Shown here one piece after another: positions 1 through 5,599 of a stretch of 46,439 bases of DNA. The first letter of the stretch is position 1, and every line of letters begins with the position of its first letter. Below the pieces are notes generated by a model. The model was not told the DNA's origin. It made no database searches and was given only the letters and a program-made list of their open reading frames with translations. This stretch comes from Microcella sp. (lineage in GTDB: Bacteria > Actinomycetota > Actinomycetes > Actinomycetales > Microbacteriaceae): the NCBI GenBank assembly GCA_030158585.1, contig JAOASR010000099.1, positions 1 to 46,439 on the forward strand. The letters run 5' to 3'. A program made the position numbers and the translations under genes.

Positions 1-110
1 GCTCAGCGCATAAAGCGAAGGATCAGCCGTTACACCACTTCCAGGGACTTGACCCGCTCGGCGACTTCGACGCCCTGGCCGACGCCCTCGAGGATGACGA
101 GCCCTTCTAG
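1..110 (+). CDS. C-terminal end of an unidentified protein, truncated by the window edge
   Basis: The frame with codons beginning at position 3 is open from the window edge to a TAG at 108-110. It encodes about 35 residues ending in an acidic tail (GDFDALADALEDDEPF). The regular Asp/Leu/Ala spacing and GC-rich third positions look like genuine coding sequence rather than chance. It lies inside the integrative element, just before the iteron-like repeats, so a replication, primase or regulatory protein of the element is possible. The visible part is too short to name a family. Confidence 0.55.
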   Translation, partial: SAHKAKDQPLHHFQGLDPLGDFDALADALEDDEPF

Positions 111-141
111 GGCGGCTTCGATACCGAGAGGGACACAGCAT

Positions 142-195
142 GGGATACCCGCAACACCCGCATTACCCGCGATCTGCGGGTGTTGCGGGTATCCC
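142..195. repeat. Perfect 21-bp inverted repeat with 12-nt loop
   Basis: The arms at 142-162 and 175-195 are exact reverse complements over 21 bases, separated by 12 nt (163-174). Each arm carries two ACCCGC-type units in the same register. It begins 31 nt after the stop codon of the upstream partial gene, so a terminator function is possible, but no T-run follows. The arms are part of a larger array of the same unit, which suggests protein binding sites instead. Confidence 0.8.
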
Positions 196-327
196 TGCAC
201 TCGTCACCCGCAGAACACCCGCACGACACCCGCACCTAAACCGCCGCCCTGCGGTCGGCATGAGTGCACACCGGTCGACCGTGGTCGACTGTGGTGCATC
301 GGTGCGGGTGTTGCGGGTGTCGCGGGT
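147..327. repeat. Iteron-like cluster of 11 ACCCGC/GCGGGT units
   Basis: The hexamer ACCCGC occurs at 147, 156, 165, 206, 217 and 228, and its complement GCGGGT at 176, 185, 304, 313 and 322. Spacing is 9 bp in three groups and 11 bp in the group 206-228. A 16-bp segment at 175-190 recurs exactly at 303-318. Regular spacing and both orientations in a non-coding stretch of a mobile element resemble replication-origin iterons, partition sites or an operator array. The function is inferred only from layout. Confidence 0.6.
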
Positions 328-332
328 ATCCG

Positions 333-673
333 AAACGGGCAATCTCAGGATGGTCAGCCGACTCGACACGTCAGGTCGCCGCCGTCAGCTGCTCGAATCG
401 GGGGCGCACTCGGAGGTACACCCCGCCCCCGAGCGACCCCGTTTTCTTAAAGATCGCCCCTCAGCACCCCGCCCCCATCTGCCATTTTTACGCGGGAGTC
501 CCAGACATTTCGGGGGATTTCCGGCGATAGGCGGGGAAACGTCCCGATCGTTTCCGATTCGCGGGGATTCGCCCTAGTTCTTGTTCTTCCCCTGGGCACA
601 GCAAAGCTGCGGCCCTTGGCCGCCTGCTGTGGACCTTAATCGAGGCCCCCGACATTTCGAGAGCGACACGGCA
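333..673. other. Non-coding stretch with one imperfect hairpin
   Basis: No convincing gene was seen in either strand; open frames here have poor codon bias and no ribosome binding site. An imperfect hairpin occupies 597-631, with pairs 597-603/625-631 and 609-614/618-623. It lies 43 nt beyond the stop codon of the minus-strand gene ending at 674 and may help terminate that transcript, although a T-run is missing. Confidence 0.4.
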
Positions 674-1000
674 CTACTGCCCGAAGTTCGGTAGACACCG
701 CTCGTCCAGCTGTGCCGCGATATCCCGCAGCCGCTCTGCCAGCTGTCCCAGCTCGGCGCGGGTGTGCTCGCCCTCGTGTTCGATGCTGACCCAGTAGAGC
801 ACCGGCCCCCCGCCTGTCGCGGTGAGTGAGCCGCTGCCCAGTCCCTCGAGGTCGTCATAGGCGCTCGTGTGCACCCACTCCTCGGGGGGCGCGTCGTTGC
901 CACCGTGGTCGAGGTCGAAGCCGACGCACCACGGCACGGGACACTCGAACCGGTGCAGGCGCGACAGGATCGCCCGCGCCTCGTCGTCGATGTCGCTCAC
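674..1000 (-). CDS. Small hypothetical protein coupled to the integrase (possible DUF6907-type)
   Basis: This 108-residue protein starts with GTG (minus 1000-998) that overlaps the integrase stop in a GTGA tetranucleotide, so translation is very likely coupled. The N-terminal part carries CPVPWC, followed by an acidic/His stretch (DLDHGG) and a later HEGEH. The C-terminal third is a predicted helix rich in Leu, Ala and Glu. The CPxWC-type start followed by His residues recalls the small actinobacterial proteins of mobile elements grouped as DUF6907; this is a resemblance from memory and not tested. Two Cys plus several His could bind metal. Co-expression with the integrase makes a directionality factor, regulator or element-maintenance role possible, but nothing in the sequence proves it. 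No helix-turn-helix is obvious. Confidence 0.7.
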   Translation of the reverse strand: MSDIDDEARAILSRLHRFECPVPWCVGFDLDHGGNDAPPEEWVHTSAYDDLEGLGSGSLTATGGGPVLYWVSIEHEGEHTRAELGQLAERLRDIAAQLDERCLPNFGQ

Positions 1001-2430
1001 GATGCCACCGCCGCGCCGAGCGCTCGGAGGTTGTCGTCGTTGACGAGCACGTATCGCTGCGTCGTCGTCGGGCTGGCATGGCCGAGGAACCTCTGCACCG
1101 CGAACACGTCGCGGTCGATGCTGTAGGCCCGAGTCGCGAACCGGTGCCGCAGCGCGTGCATTGACACACCCTCGGGCAGTAGGCCCGTGACGAGCTTCGC
1201 GACATAGGCCGCGCTCAGGTGCCCGCCTCGAGGGTTCGGGAACAGGTACCCCTCGCCGCGTGCGCGCAGGCTCGTGGCGAGCTCGGCAGTGAGCGGCACC
1301 CGTCGCTGTCGCGATCCCTTGCCATGCACGGTCAGCCACCATTGATCGTCGCCGGGCAGTCGCATGAGGTCGCGGGAGTGCACCTGTGCGACCTCGGCAC
1401 GGCGCAGGCCCAGCTCTGCCGCGAGTCGGATTGCCAGCCGCTCGCGCTCGGTGGCTTTCGCCAGCGCTGCCGATAGCTCGTGCTCGAGGGCGGGTCGAGG
1501 GCGGGGCTGACTGGCCGCGACTCGAGGCAGTGCCGCTGCGGGGCTGGCCTCGACTCTGCCCGTCGCCTCGGCCCACCGATAGAACGCGACGACCGCCGAG
1601 CGGTGCCCGCGCCGAGTCTCTGCCGCCCACCGCTTACCGCCCAGCCACTCGAGCAGGTCGTCGAGGCTCAGCTCGTAAGGTTCGAGGCTGGGATGCTCGC
1701 GCCCCAACCGCTCGAGCTGCGCGCGGCGCAGGCGCAGCGTCGAGGCGGGTCGACCCTGGGCGCGCTCGGCGCGCAGGTATGCGTGAATCTCGCGCGCCCA
1801 CTGAGGCGGGGCGCCGAGGTGCAGCGGGTGCACGGTGTCCTCGTTCGTCGGGTTGACCGCGACCCGCTGGGCGGTGTGCGCCCACCGGTAGAACGCGCGC
1901 ACGCTCGAGCGATGCGCCAGCCGCGTTGGCTCGCTCACCGGCAGAGCATCCAGCCACCCGCGCACCTCGACGCCCTGCACCTCCCAAGGTGCCAGCTGTA
2001 GCGCGCTCGCCATGCGCGACACGTGCTTCACCCGCTGCGCAATGGTCGCCGGGGCGATCCGCTGGCGCGCCTGCGCTGTCTCGAAGTCGTGCAGGGCATC
2101 CTGCCACCGAGCGTCGAGCGCGTACCGGCTCGGCGACGCTGGCGCAGGCATGGGGCTGACCTCGACGAGCGATGCCTGCTCGGCCCACCGATAGAACGCC
2201 CGCAGGGTGATGCGCTCACCCTTCACCGTGGCCGCCGACCCTCGGTGCTCGTCGAGCCACCGCCGCAGCTGCGCCGTCGTGACTGCTGACGGGGTGCCGC
2301 CGAAGTGGGCCGCGATCCGCCACAGCTGGCGCACCTGCCGAGCGACACTGCTCGCCGCTAGTCCCTTGTCGTGTTGATCCGAAGCGAACGCGCGTAACGC
2401 ATCCGACCACGTGACCGCTGTCTCTGTCAT
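997..2430 (-). CDS. Tyrosine recombinase/integrase with three tandem core-binding repeats
   Basis: A 477-residue site-specific recombinase that should integrate and excise the element at tRNA-Gly. The C-terminal catalytic domain (about 310-477) shows the full tyrosine-recombinase set: Arg343 in GLRRAEV, Lys371 in HGKGSRQRR, His425 and Arg428 in HALRH, His451 in LGHAS and nucleophile Tyr460 in TQRY. The N-terminal part is three homologous core-binding (SAM-like) repeats at about 11-97, 112-197 and 214-300, each ending in RAFYRWA or VAFYRWA (FYRWA at 79, 180 and 283) followed by a V-x-x-x-P turn. Usual integrases have one such domain. The ATG at 2430 was chosen because GAGGAG lies 10 nt upstream and a -35/-10 pair sits at 2504-2476; an in-frame ATG at 2538 lies upstream of that promoter. 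Confidence 0.93.
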   Translation of the reverse strand: MTETAVTWSDALRAFASDQHDKGLAASSVARQVRQLWRIAAHFGGTPSAVTTAQLRRWLDEHRGSAATVKGERITLRAFYRWAEQASLVEVSPMPAPASPSRYALDARWQDALHDFETAQARQRIAPATIAQRVKHVSRMASALQLAPWEVQGVEVRGWLDALPVSEPTRLAHRSSVRAFYRWAHTAQRVAVNPTNEDTVHPLHLGAPPQWAREIHAYLRAERAQGRPASTLRLRRAQLERLGREHPSLEPYELSLDDLLEWLGGKRWAAETRRGHRSAVVAFYRWAEATGRVEASPAAALPRVAASQPRPRPALEHELSAALAKATERERLAIRLAAELGLRRAEVAQVHSRDLMRLPGDDQWWLTVHGKGSRQRRVPLTAELATSLRARGEGYLFPNPRGGHLSAAYVAKLVTGLLPEGVSMHALRHRFATRAYSIDRDVFAVQRFLGHASPTTTQRYVLVNDDNLRALGAAVAS

Positions 2431-2475
2431 GTCTCTGCCACTCCTCGCCCTGGGCATCGTGTAGTTGTGCGCGGG

Positions 2476-2504
2476 ACTGTACGCCGCAGAGCGGCCGAGG
2501 GCAA
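2476..2504 (-). promoter_or_regulatory. Sigma-A-like promoter of the integrase
   Basis: On the minus strand TTGCCC (2504-2499) is followed after exactly 17 nt by TACAGT (2481-2476). This gives a leader of about 40 nt with GAGGAG before the ATG at 2430. The 10-bp-phased repeat array begins only 6 bp upstream of the -35 box, so control of this promoter through the array is plausible. Confidence 0.55.
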
Positions 2505-2510
2505 TTTCGT

Positions 2511-2570
2511 GGACTCCCGTGGACTCCCGGGGGGTCAAAAGCGGTCATTTGCGGTCACGAGCGGTCAACG
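2511..2570. repeat. Six 10-bp-phased direct repeats between integrase and att site
   Basis: Six consecutive 10-bp units start at 2511, 2521, 2531, 2541, 2551 and 2561. The first two share GGACTCCCG; the next four share GSGGTCA (GGGGTCA once, GCGGTCA three times) followed by three variable bases. The exact 10-bp period puts all units on about the same face of the helix. Lying between an integrase promoter and its att site, they look like arm-type integrase sites or an autoregulatory operator array. Confidence 0.7.
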
Positions 2571-2647
2571 TCCGTGGTAGCTTTTGCCCAGTAATTACAA
2601 GGAAAACCGCGTAGTTACGGGCATCCCGAACGGGGGCATGTCTCGAT

Positions 2648-2691
2648 CTTCCAAACTGATGGTGCGGGTTCGATTCCCGTCATCCCCTCCA
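2648..2691 (+). other. Attachment-site remnant: 3' part of tRNA-Gly(UCC)
   Basis: The segment reads as the 3' portion of a tRNA: anticodon loop CTTCCAA (anticodon TCC), 3' anticodon strand, variable region, T-arm with GGTTCGATTCC, acceptor strand CATCCCC (2681-2687), discriminator T and CCA (2689-2691). The sequence just upstream does not pair properly with the anticodon 3' strand and no matching 5' acceptor GGGGATG or D-arm is present. It is therefore not a functional tRNA but the duplicated 3' half expected at one end of an element integrated in a tRNA gene. Crossover probably lay near the anticodon loop. Confidence 0.8.
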
Positions 2692-2731
2692 TCGCCCTGA
2701 CAGGCGGCCAATGGCCGCGTGGCAGGGCGAT
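2691..2731 (+). terminator. Bipartite hairpin just after the tRNA-Gly 3' end
   Basis: ATCGCCCTG (2691-2699) pairs with CAGGGCGAT (2723-2731), and an inner stem GCGGC (2704-2708) pairs with GCCGC (2714-2718). It starts at the terminal A of the CCA, the usual place for a tRNA terminator on the chromosomal side of the att site. No clear T-run follows. Confidence 0.5.
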
Positions 2732-2894
2732 CGTGTTGCTGCGAATCGAACCCTTGGGTGGGCACACGCCGCCGGAGGCTCCGCGCGTCGCGCAGCGGCG
2801 TGTGGAGGGGCGGTGGGGACGATTCCCGTCATCCCCTCTGCGTTCATGGCGTCGCCGCCTCTGCGGCGAACGCGTTCGGACTTCGCGCTTTCGG
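2732..2894. other. Non-coding stretch with a hairpin and a second att-like repeat
   Basis: No gene is supported. CACACGCCGC at 2763-2772 is an exact inverted repeat of GCGGCGTGTG at 2795-2804. Just after it, 2820-2838 repeats 19 bases of the tRNA-Gly 3' end. The stretch may be scar tissue from an earlier insertion at the same tRNA. Confidence 0.45.
2820..2838 (+). repeat. Second 19-bp copy of the tRNA-Gly 3' end
   Basis: The 19 bases at 2820-2838 are identical to 2671-2689, covering part of the T-loop, the T-stem 3' strand, the acceptor strand, the discriminator and the first C of CCA. The two copies are 149 bp apart in the same orientation. This is longer than chance repetition would easily give and suggests a nested or older attachment site. 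Confidence 0.7.
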
Positions 2895-3272
2895 TCAGGC
2901 CTTGGCGACCTGCAGCACCGCCCACGCGATCAGGCCGTCGATTCTGCGCACGTCGGCGCTCTTGGCGAGGTTGATCTTGATGTGGCCGGCTTTCGTCCAG
3001 AGCTCGATCTCGGAGTTCCAGTCGAGCTTGCCCGCGTTCTCGGACGACCACATGTGGATCGAGGAGTACGGCAGCGAGTAGATCTCGACCTTCTTGCCGG
3101 TGATGCCCTGCGCGTCGCGCACGATCAGGCGCCGCGTGGTGAAGGTCGCCGAGTCGCGGAAGGTCTTGAACGAGGCGACCGCGGTCTCGCCCTCGACGAG
3201 GAGGGAGGCGACATCGGCGGGTACGGGGATCTCCTGCTGCAGGGTCCAGGTGAGGATGGGTGCTGTTTCCAT
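2895..3272 (-). CDS. PH-domain-like protein (PF08000/YvbH-type)
   Basis: A 125-residue protein without signal peptide or membrane segment. The sequence has the alternating beta-strand pattern of the bacterial PH-like fold: a VEGETAVASF strand pair, TTRRLIVRD near 45-53, an EIYSLPYSSI strand near 63-72, and a terminal amphipathic helix IDGLIAWAVLQVAK. The pattern of an RLIVRD strand, GKKVEIYSLPYSSI and EIELWTKAGHIKI is characteristic of the small stand-alone family, whose role is poorly known. The ATG at 3272 follows no strong ribosome binding site, so the start is moderately certain. It is the first chromosomal gene beside the att remnants. No partner gene is adjacent. Confidence 0.75.
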   Translation of the reverse strand: METAPILTWTLQQEIPVPADVASLLVEGETAVASFKTFRDSATFTTRRLIVRDAQGITGKKVEIYSLPYSSIHMWSSENAGKLDWNSEIELWTKAGHIKINLAKSADVRRIDGLIAWAVLQVAKA

Positions 3273-3345
3273 GGGCCGATCCTGGCAGTCGCCTGCGACA
3301 TCGGCCGAGTACGACGGGCCATGCGCGCCGAAAGCGACTCGAGGC

Positions 3346-4908
3346 TCACTCCTCCGCGGGCAGCGGCATGGGCATCGGCTCGATCTCGATCGGCTCGGGC
3401 AGGGCGATGACGCCCTCGACGAGCGAGATGACCGAGCTCCACCAGCCCTCCTCCATCGGGTAGGCGTGGCCCGGCACGAGCCAGGCATTGCCGTCGGCAT
3501 CCCAGACGAGCAGGAGCGTCTGCTCGGCCTCGTCGAGCGTGACGACCTCGACCTCGGGGGCGGGCATCGGCTCGGGGGTGGGCTCGACGATCGGCGGGTC
3601 GATGGGCGTCGGCTCGCCCGGTTCTCCGGGGGTCGGCTCGAACGGGCTCGGCTCGCCTGGACTCGGCTCGATCGGTGCGGGCTCGATGGGCGCAGGCTCG
3701 ATCGGCTTGTCAGGGTCGACCGGGTCGATGGGGCTCGGCATGGGGTCGGGCGTGCCACCCGCGCCCGGGTCGGGCTGCGGCTGGGGCTCGGTCGTGGCGC
3801 CCTCGGTGCCCGACGTTCCCTCGCCGGCCGCGCCGGGCATCCCCTCGCTCGTGACGGCGCCGTCGCGCGCCATCTCGGCGATGCCGATCATGCCGCCCTG
3901 GTAGTCGGGGCCCGGGGCGCCGAACCAGCGTCCGTCGGCGAGGCGCGAGACCGCGTCGCGCTCAGAGACGGTGCCGTACGAGCCCTTCTCGACGACCTCG
4001 ACGGCGTGGCCGTAGGCCCAGGCGATCTCGCCGCTCGGGCCCCACGCGACCGACCAGTCGAGCGCGGTCGTGACGCCGTCGACGACGAGGTTCGCGCTCG
4101 CGACGGTCTGCCACTCGTCGGCCATGATGCGGATGTCCGACGCGTCAACGTCGAGACCGGTGGCGGAGAAGAGGGCGGCGGCCTCGCCGCGCGCCTCATC
4201 GTCGGTCGGCATGGCGCCCTCGACGGGGGGCGCGGGCTCGCACTGCTCGGTGATCGGCTGGTCGGCGGATCGCTCCTCGCCCTCGGCCCCGCCGGTCGAG
4301 CCGGGGCTCGAGCAGCTGAACCAGCCGCTCGCGGCCGGGTCGTTGAACCACCAGCTCGCCGTGCCGGCCCACGTGATCGTGAGTGCGGGGGCCGTGCCGT
4401 CTTCCGGGCCGATGACGTACGAGGGGTAGGCGTCGTCGAAGTAGCTCGAGCGCATCGCCTCGCCGGTGAGCTCGAACGCGCGCGCGAGCTCGTCGAGCGT
4501 GGCCTCGGGGGTTCCGGTTCGCTCGAGCGCGTAGACGCTGCCCGAGCCGCCGTCGGTCGAGAGGTCGTCGCCCGCGACGTACTCGTACTGCTTCCAGACG
4601 CCGATGCGCATGTCGCTCGACTCGGGCGCCGCGGCGGCGCCGAGGGTCGCCTGGTCTCCGGCTCCGGCGGCGGTGAAGAGGGGCGCGCGGGTCTGCCAGG
4701 GCTGCGCGATGACGAGCGAGCCAGCGGTGACGGCCGCGACGGCGATCAGGGCTCCGCCGCCGAGCTGCGTCACGCGACCGTGGTTGATGAGCCGCGGGGC
4801 GCGGCGACGCGCGGCGCCGGTGACCAGGGCCGGCGAGAGCTGCGGGGCGTCGTCTGCGGGAAGAGCGCGGCGGAGGCGGGCCTCCACGTCGTCGTGCGAG
4901 CTGTTCAT
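3346..4908 (-). CDS. Membrane-anchored protein with Pro-rich outer domain, probable anti-sigma partner
   Basis: A 520-residue protein. Residues 1-45 form a short, charged cytoplasmic part; about 49-69 form one membrane segment (GGGALIAVAAVTAGSLVIA); the remainder is predicted outside the cell. The outer part contains a folded region with several Trp and two Cys, then around residues 350-450 a low-complexity stretch of degenerate E-P-x-P-I-E-P/G-E-P units, and a short C-terminal domain. It begins 48 nt after the ECF sigma gene and is surely co-transcribed, which is the usual arrangement for an anti-sigma factor. However, no ZAS zinc motif (HxxxCxxC) is present in the cytoplasmic part. The anti-sigma role is inferred from position and topology. 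The family was not recognised. Confidence 0.8.
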   Translation of the reverse strand: MNSSHDDVEARLRRALPADDAPQLSPALVTGAARRRAPRLINHGRVTQLGGGALIAVAAVTAGSLVIAQPWQTRAPLFTAAGAGDQATLGAAAAPESSDMRIGVWKQYEYVAGDDLSTDGGSGSVYALERTGTPEATLDELARAFELTGEAMRSSYFDDAYPSYVIGPEDGTAPALTITWAGTASWWFNDPAASGWFSCSSPGSTGGAEGEERSADQPITEQCEPAPPVEGAMPTDDEARGEAAALFSATGLDVDASDIRIMADEWQTVASANLVVDGVTTALDWSVAWGPSGEIAWAYGHAVEVVEKGSYGTVSERDAVSRLADGRWFGAPGPDYQGGMIGIAEMARDGAVTSEGMPGAAGEGTSGTEGATTEPQPQPDPGAGGTPDPMPSPIDPVDPDKPIEPAPIEPAPIEPSPGEPSPFEPTPGEPGEPTPIDPPIVEPTPEPMPAPEVEVVTLDEAEQTLLLVWDADGNAWLVPGHAYPMEEGWWSSVISLVEGVIALPEPIEIEPMPMPLPAEE

Positions 4909-4956
4909 ACCCGGTCTATGTCGAGCGGCGGCCGGATCTTTCGCGGGAGGTCGCGA

Positions 4957-5484
4957 TCAGCGCGGGGCGTCCGGCCGGGCATCTCCCGCATCGCGCGCCT
5001 GCGCGCGCTCGAGCGCCTCGGCGAGCGCCTTCTTCGCGCGGTGCAGGCGCACGCTCACGGCGTTGGGGGTGATCGCGAGGGCGACGGCGATCGACGCGAC
5101 GGGGATGTCTTCGAGCACGGCGAGGGCGAGCACTTCGCGGTCGCGGGGGCGCAGCTCCTCCCACGCCGTCGCGAGGGCGAGGTCGCCGAGCACGATGTCT
5201 TCGGTGCTCGGGGCCGAGTCGGGAGCGGCGAGGATCGCGAGCGCGCTCGTGCGGGCGACGTGCCGGCGCCGGTGGTTGGCGACCATGTACGAGGCGATGC
5301 GGTAGAGCCAGGGCAGCTCCTCGCCCGGTGTGACGGCGTCGCGCTTGCGCCAGGCGACCGCGAACACGTCGGCGGCGAGGTCGTCGACGGCGTCGCGTTC
5401 GACGCGGCGGCGAAGATACGCGCTCACTGCCGGGAGGTGGCGGGCGTAGACGGCCGCGAACTCGTCGGCGGTCGCGGGGGGCAT
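4957..5484 (-). CDS. RNA polymerase sigma factor, ECF (SigE/SigK-like) family
   Basis: A 175-residue sigma-70-family factor. Region 2 occupies about residues 8-80, with FAAVYARHLPAV, the DLAADVFAVAW core (region 2.2) and LPWLYRIASYMVANHRRR (2.3-2.4). Region 4 occupies about 105-160, with LRPRDREVLALAVLEDIPVA and the helix-turn-helix AVALAITPNAVSVRLHRAKKAL. The spacing is normal for an ECF factor. The tail is rich in Ala and Asp. ATG at 5484 was selected because the protein then starts directly before region 2. A CAGACT box lies 6 nt upstream of the ATG and may be the -10 of a leaderless transcript. The downstream gene at 3346-4908 is its probable membrane-bound regulator. Confidence 0.93.
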   Translation of the reverse strand: MPPATADEFAAVYARHLPAVSAYLRRRVERDAVDDLAADVFAVAWRKRDAVTPGEELPWLYRIASYMVANHRRRHVARTSALAILAAPDSAPSTEDIVLGDLALATAWEELRPRDREVLALAVLEDIPVASIAVALAITPNAVSVRLHRAKKALAEALERAQARDAGDARPDAPR

Positions 5485-5586
5485 GGCGACAGTCTGCCGC
5501 CGGTGCCGCTCCTCCCCAGGACAGGAGCGGGCGCGTGTTCGCCCAGACTGTCGACGAAAACTCGCGACGGCGCACGAGGGTGGGAC

Positions 5587-5592
5587 TAGGTT
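5587..5592 (+). promoter_or_regulatory. -10 box TAGGTT of a leaderless transcript
   Basis: TAGGTT ends 7 nt before the ATG at 5600. No ribosome binding site fits in between, so the mRNA probably starts at or next to the A of ATG. This matches the same layout before other genes in the window. Confidence 0.5.
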
Positions 5593-5599
5593 GAGCCGC

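Larger units (their letters stand above)
1..2691. mobile_element. Right end of an integrative element inserted at a tRNA-Gly gene
   Basis: This segment combines a tyrosine integrase (997-2430, minus), a small gene coupled to it, an iteron-like array (142-332), the tail of an unknown gene at the window edge, and a 3' fragment of a tRNA-Gly(UCC) gene at 2648-2691. An integrase promoter facing away from a partial tRNA is the standard arrangement at the end of a tRNA-targeted integrative element. The element must continue left of the window, where an intact tRNA-Gly would be expected. Whether it is a plasmid-like element, ICE or prophage cannot be told because only about 2.7 kb is visible and no capsid or conjugation gene is present. 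Confidence 0.75.

Noticed and set aside
147-327. Possible CRISPR array
   Set aside because: The repeated unit is only 6-16 bp with 3-5 bp gaps and both orientations; there are no spacers of 30 bp or more and no cas genes.
140-577. Open frames of 80-145 codons on the plus strand over the iteron region
   Set aside because: They run across the repeats, have poor codon bias and no ribosome binding site, and end in low-complexity Arg/Pro runs.
2431-2538. Upstream in-frame ATG (2538) of the integrase
   Set aside because: The extra 36 residues cross the phased repeats and the -35/-10 promoter; ATG 2430 has GAGGAG at a good distance.
2648-2691. Functional tRNA gene
   Set aside because: Only the 3' half is present; the 5' acceptor strand and D-arm are missing and the anticodon stem does not pair.
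3094-5589. 831-codon plus-strand open frame
   Set aside because: It lies opposite the sigma factor and its partner; the translation is an Arg/Gly/Asp-rich shadow without domains.
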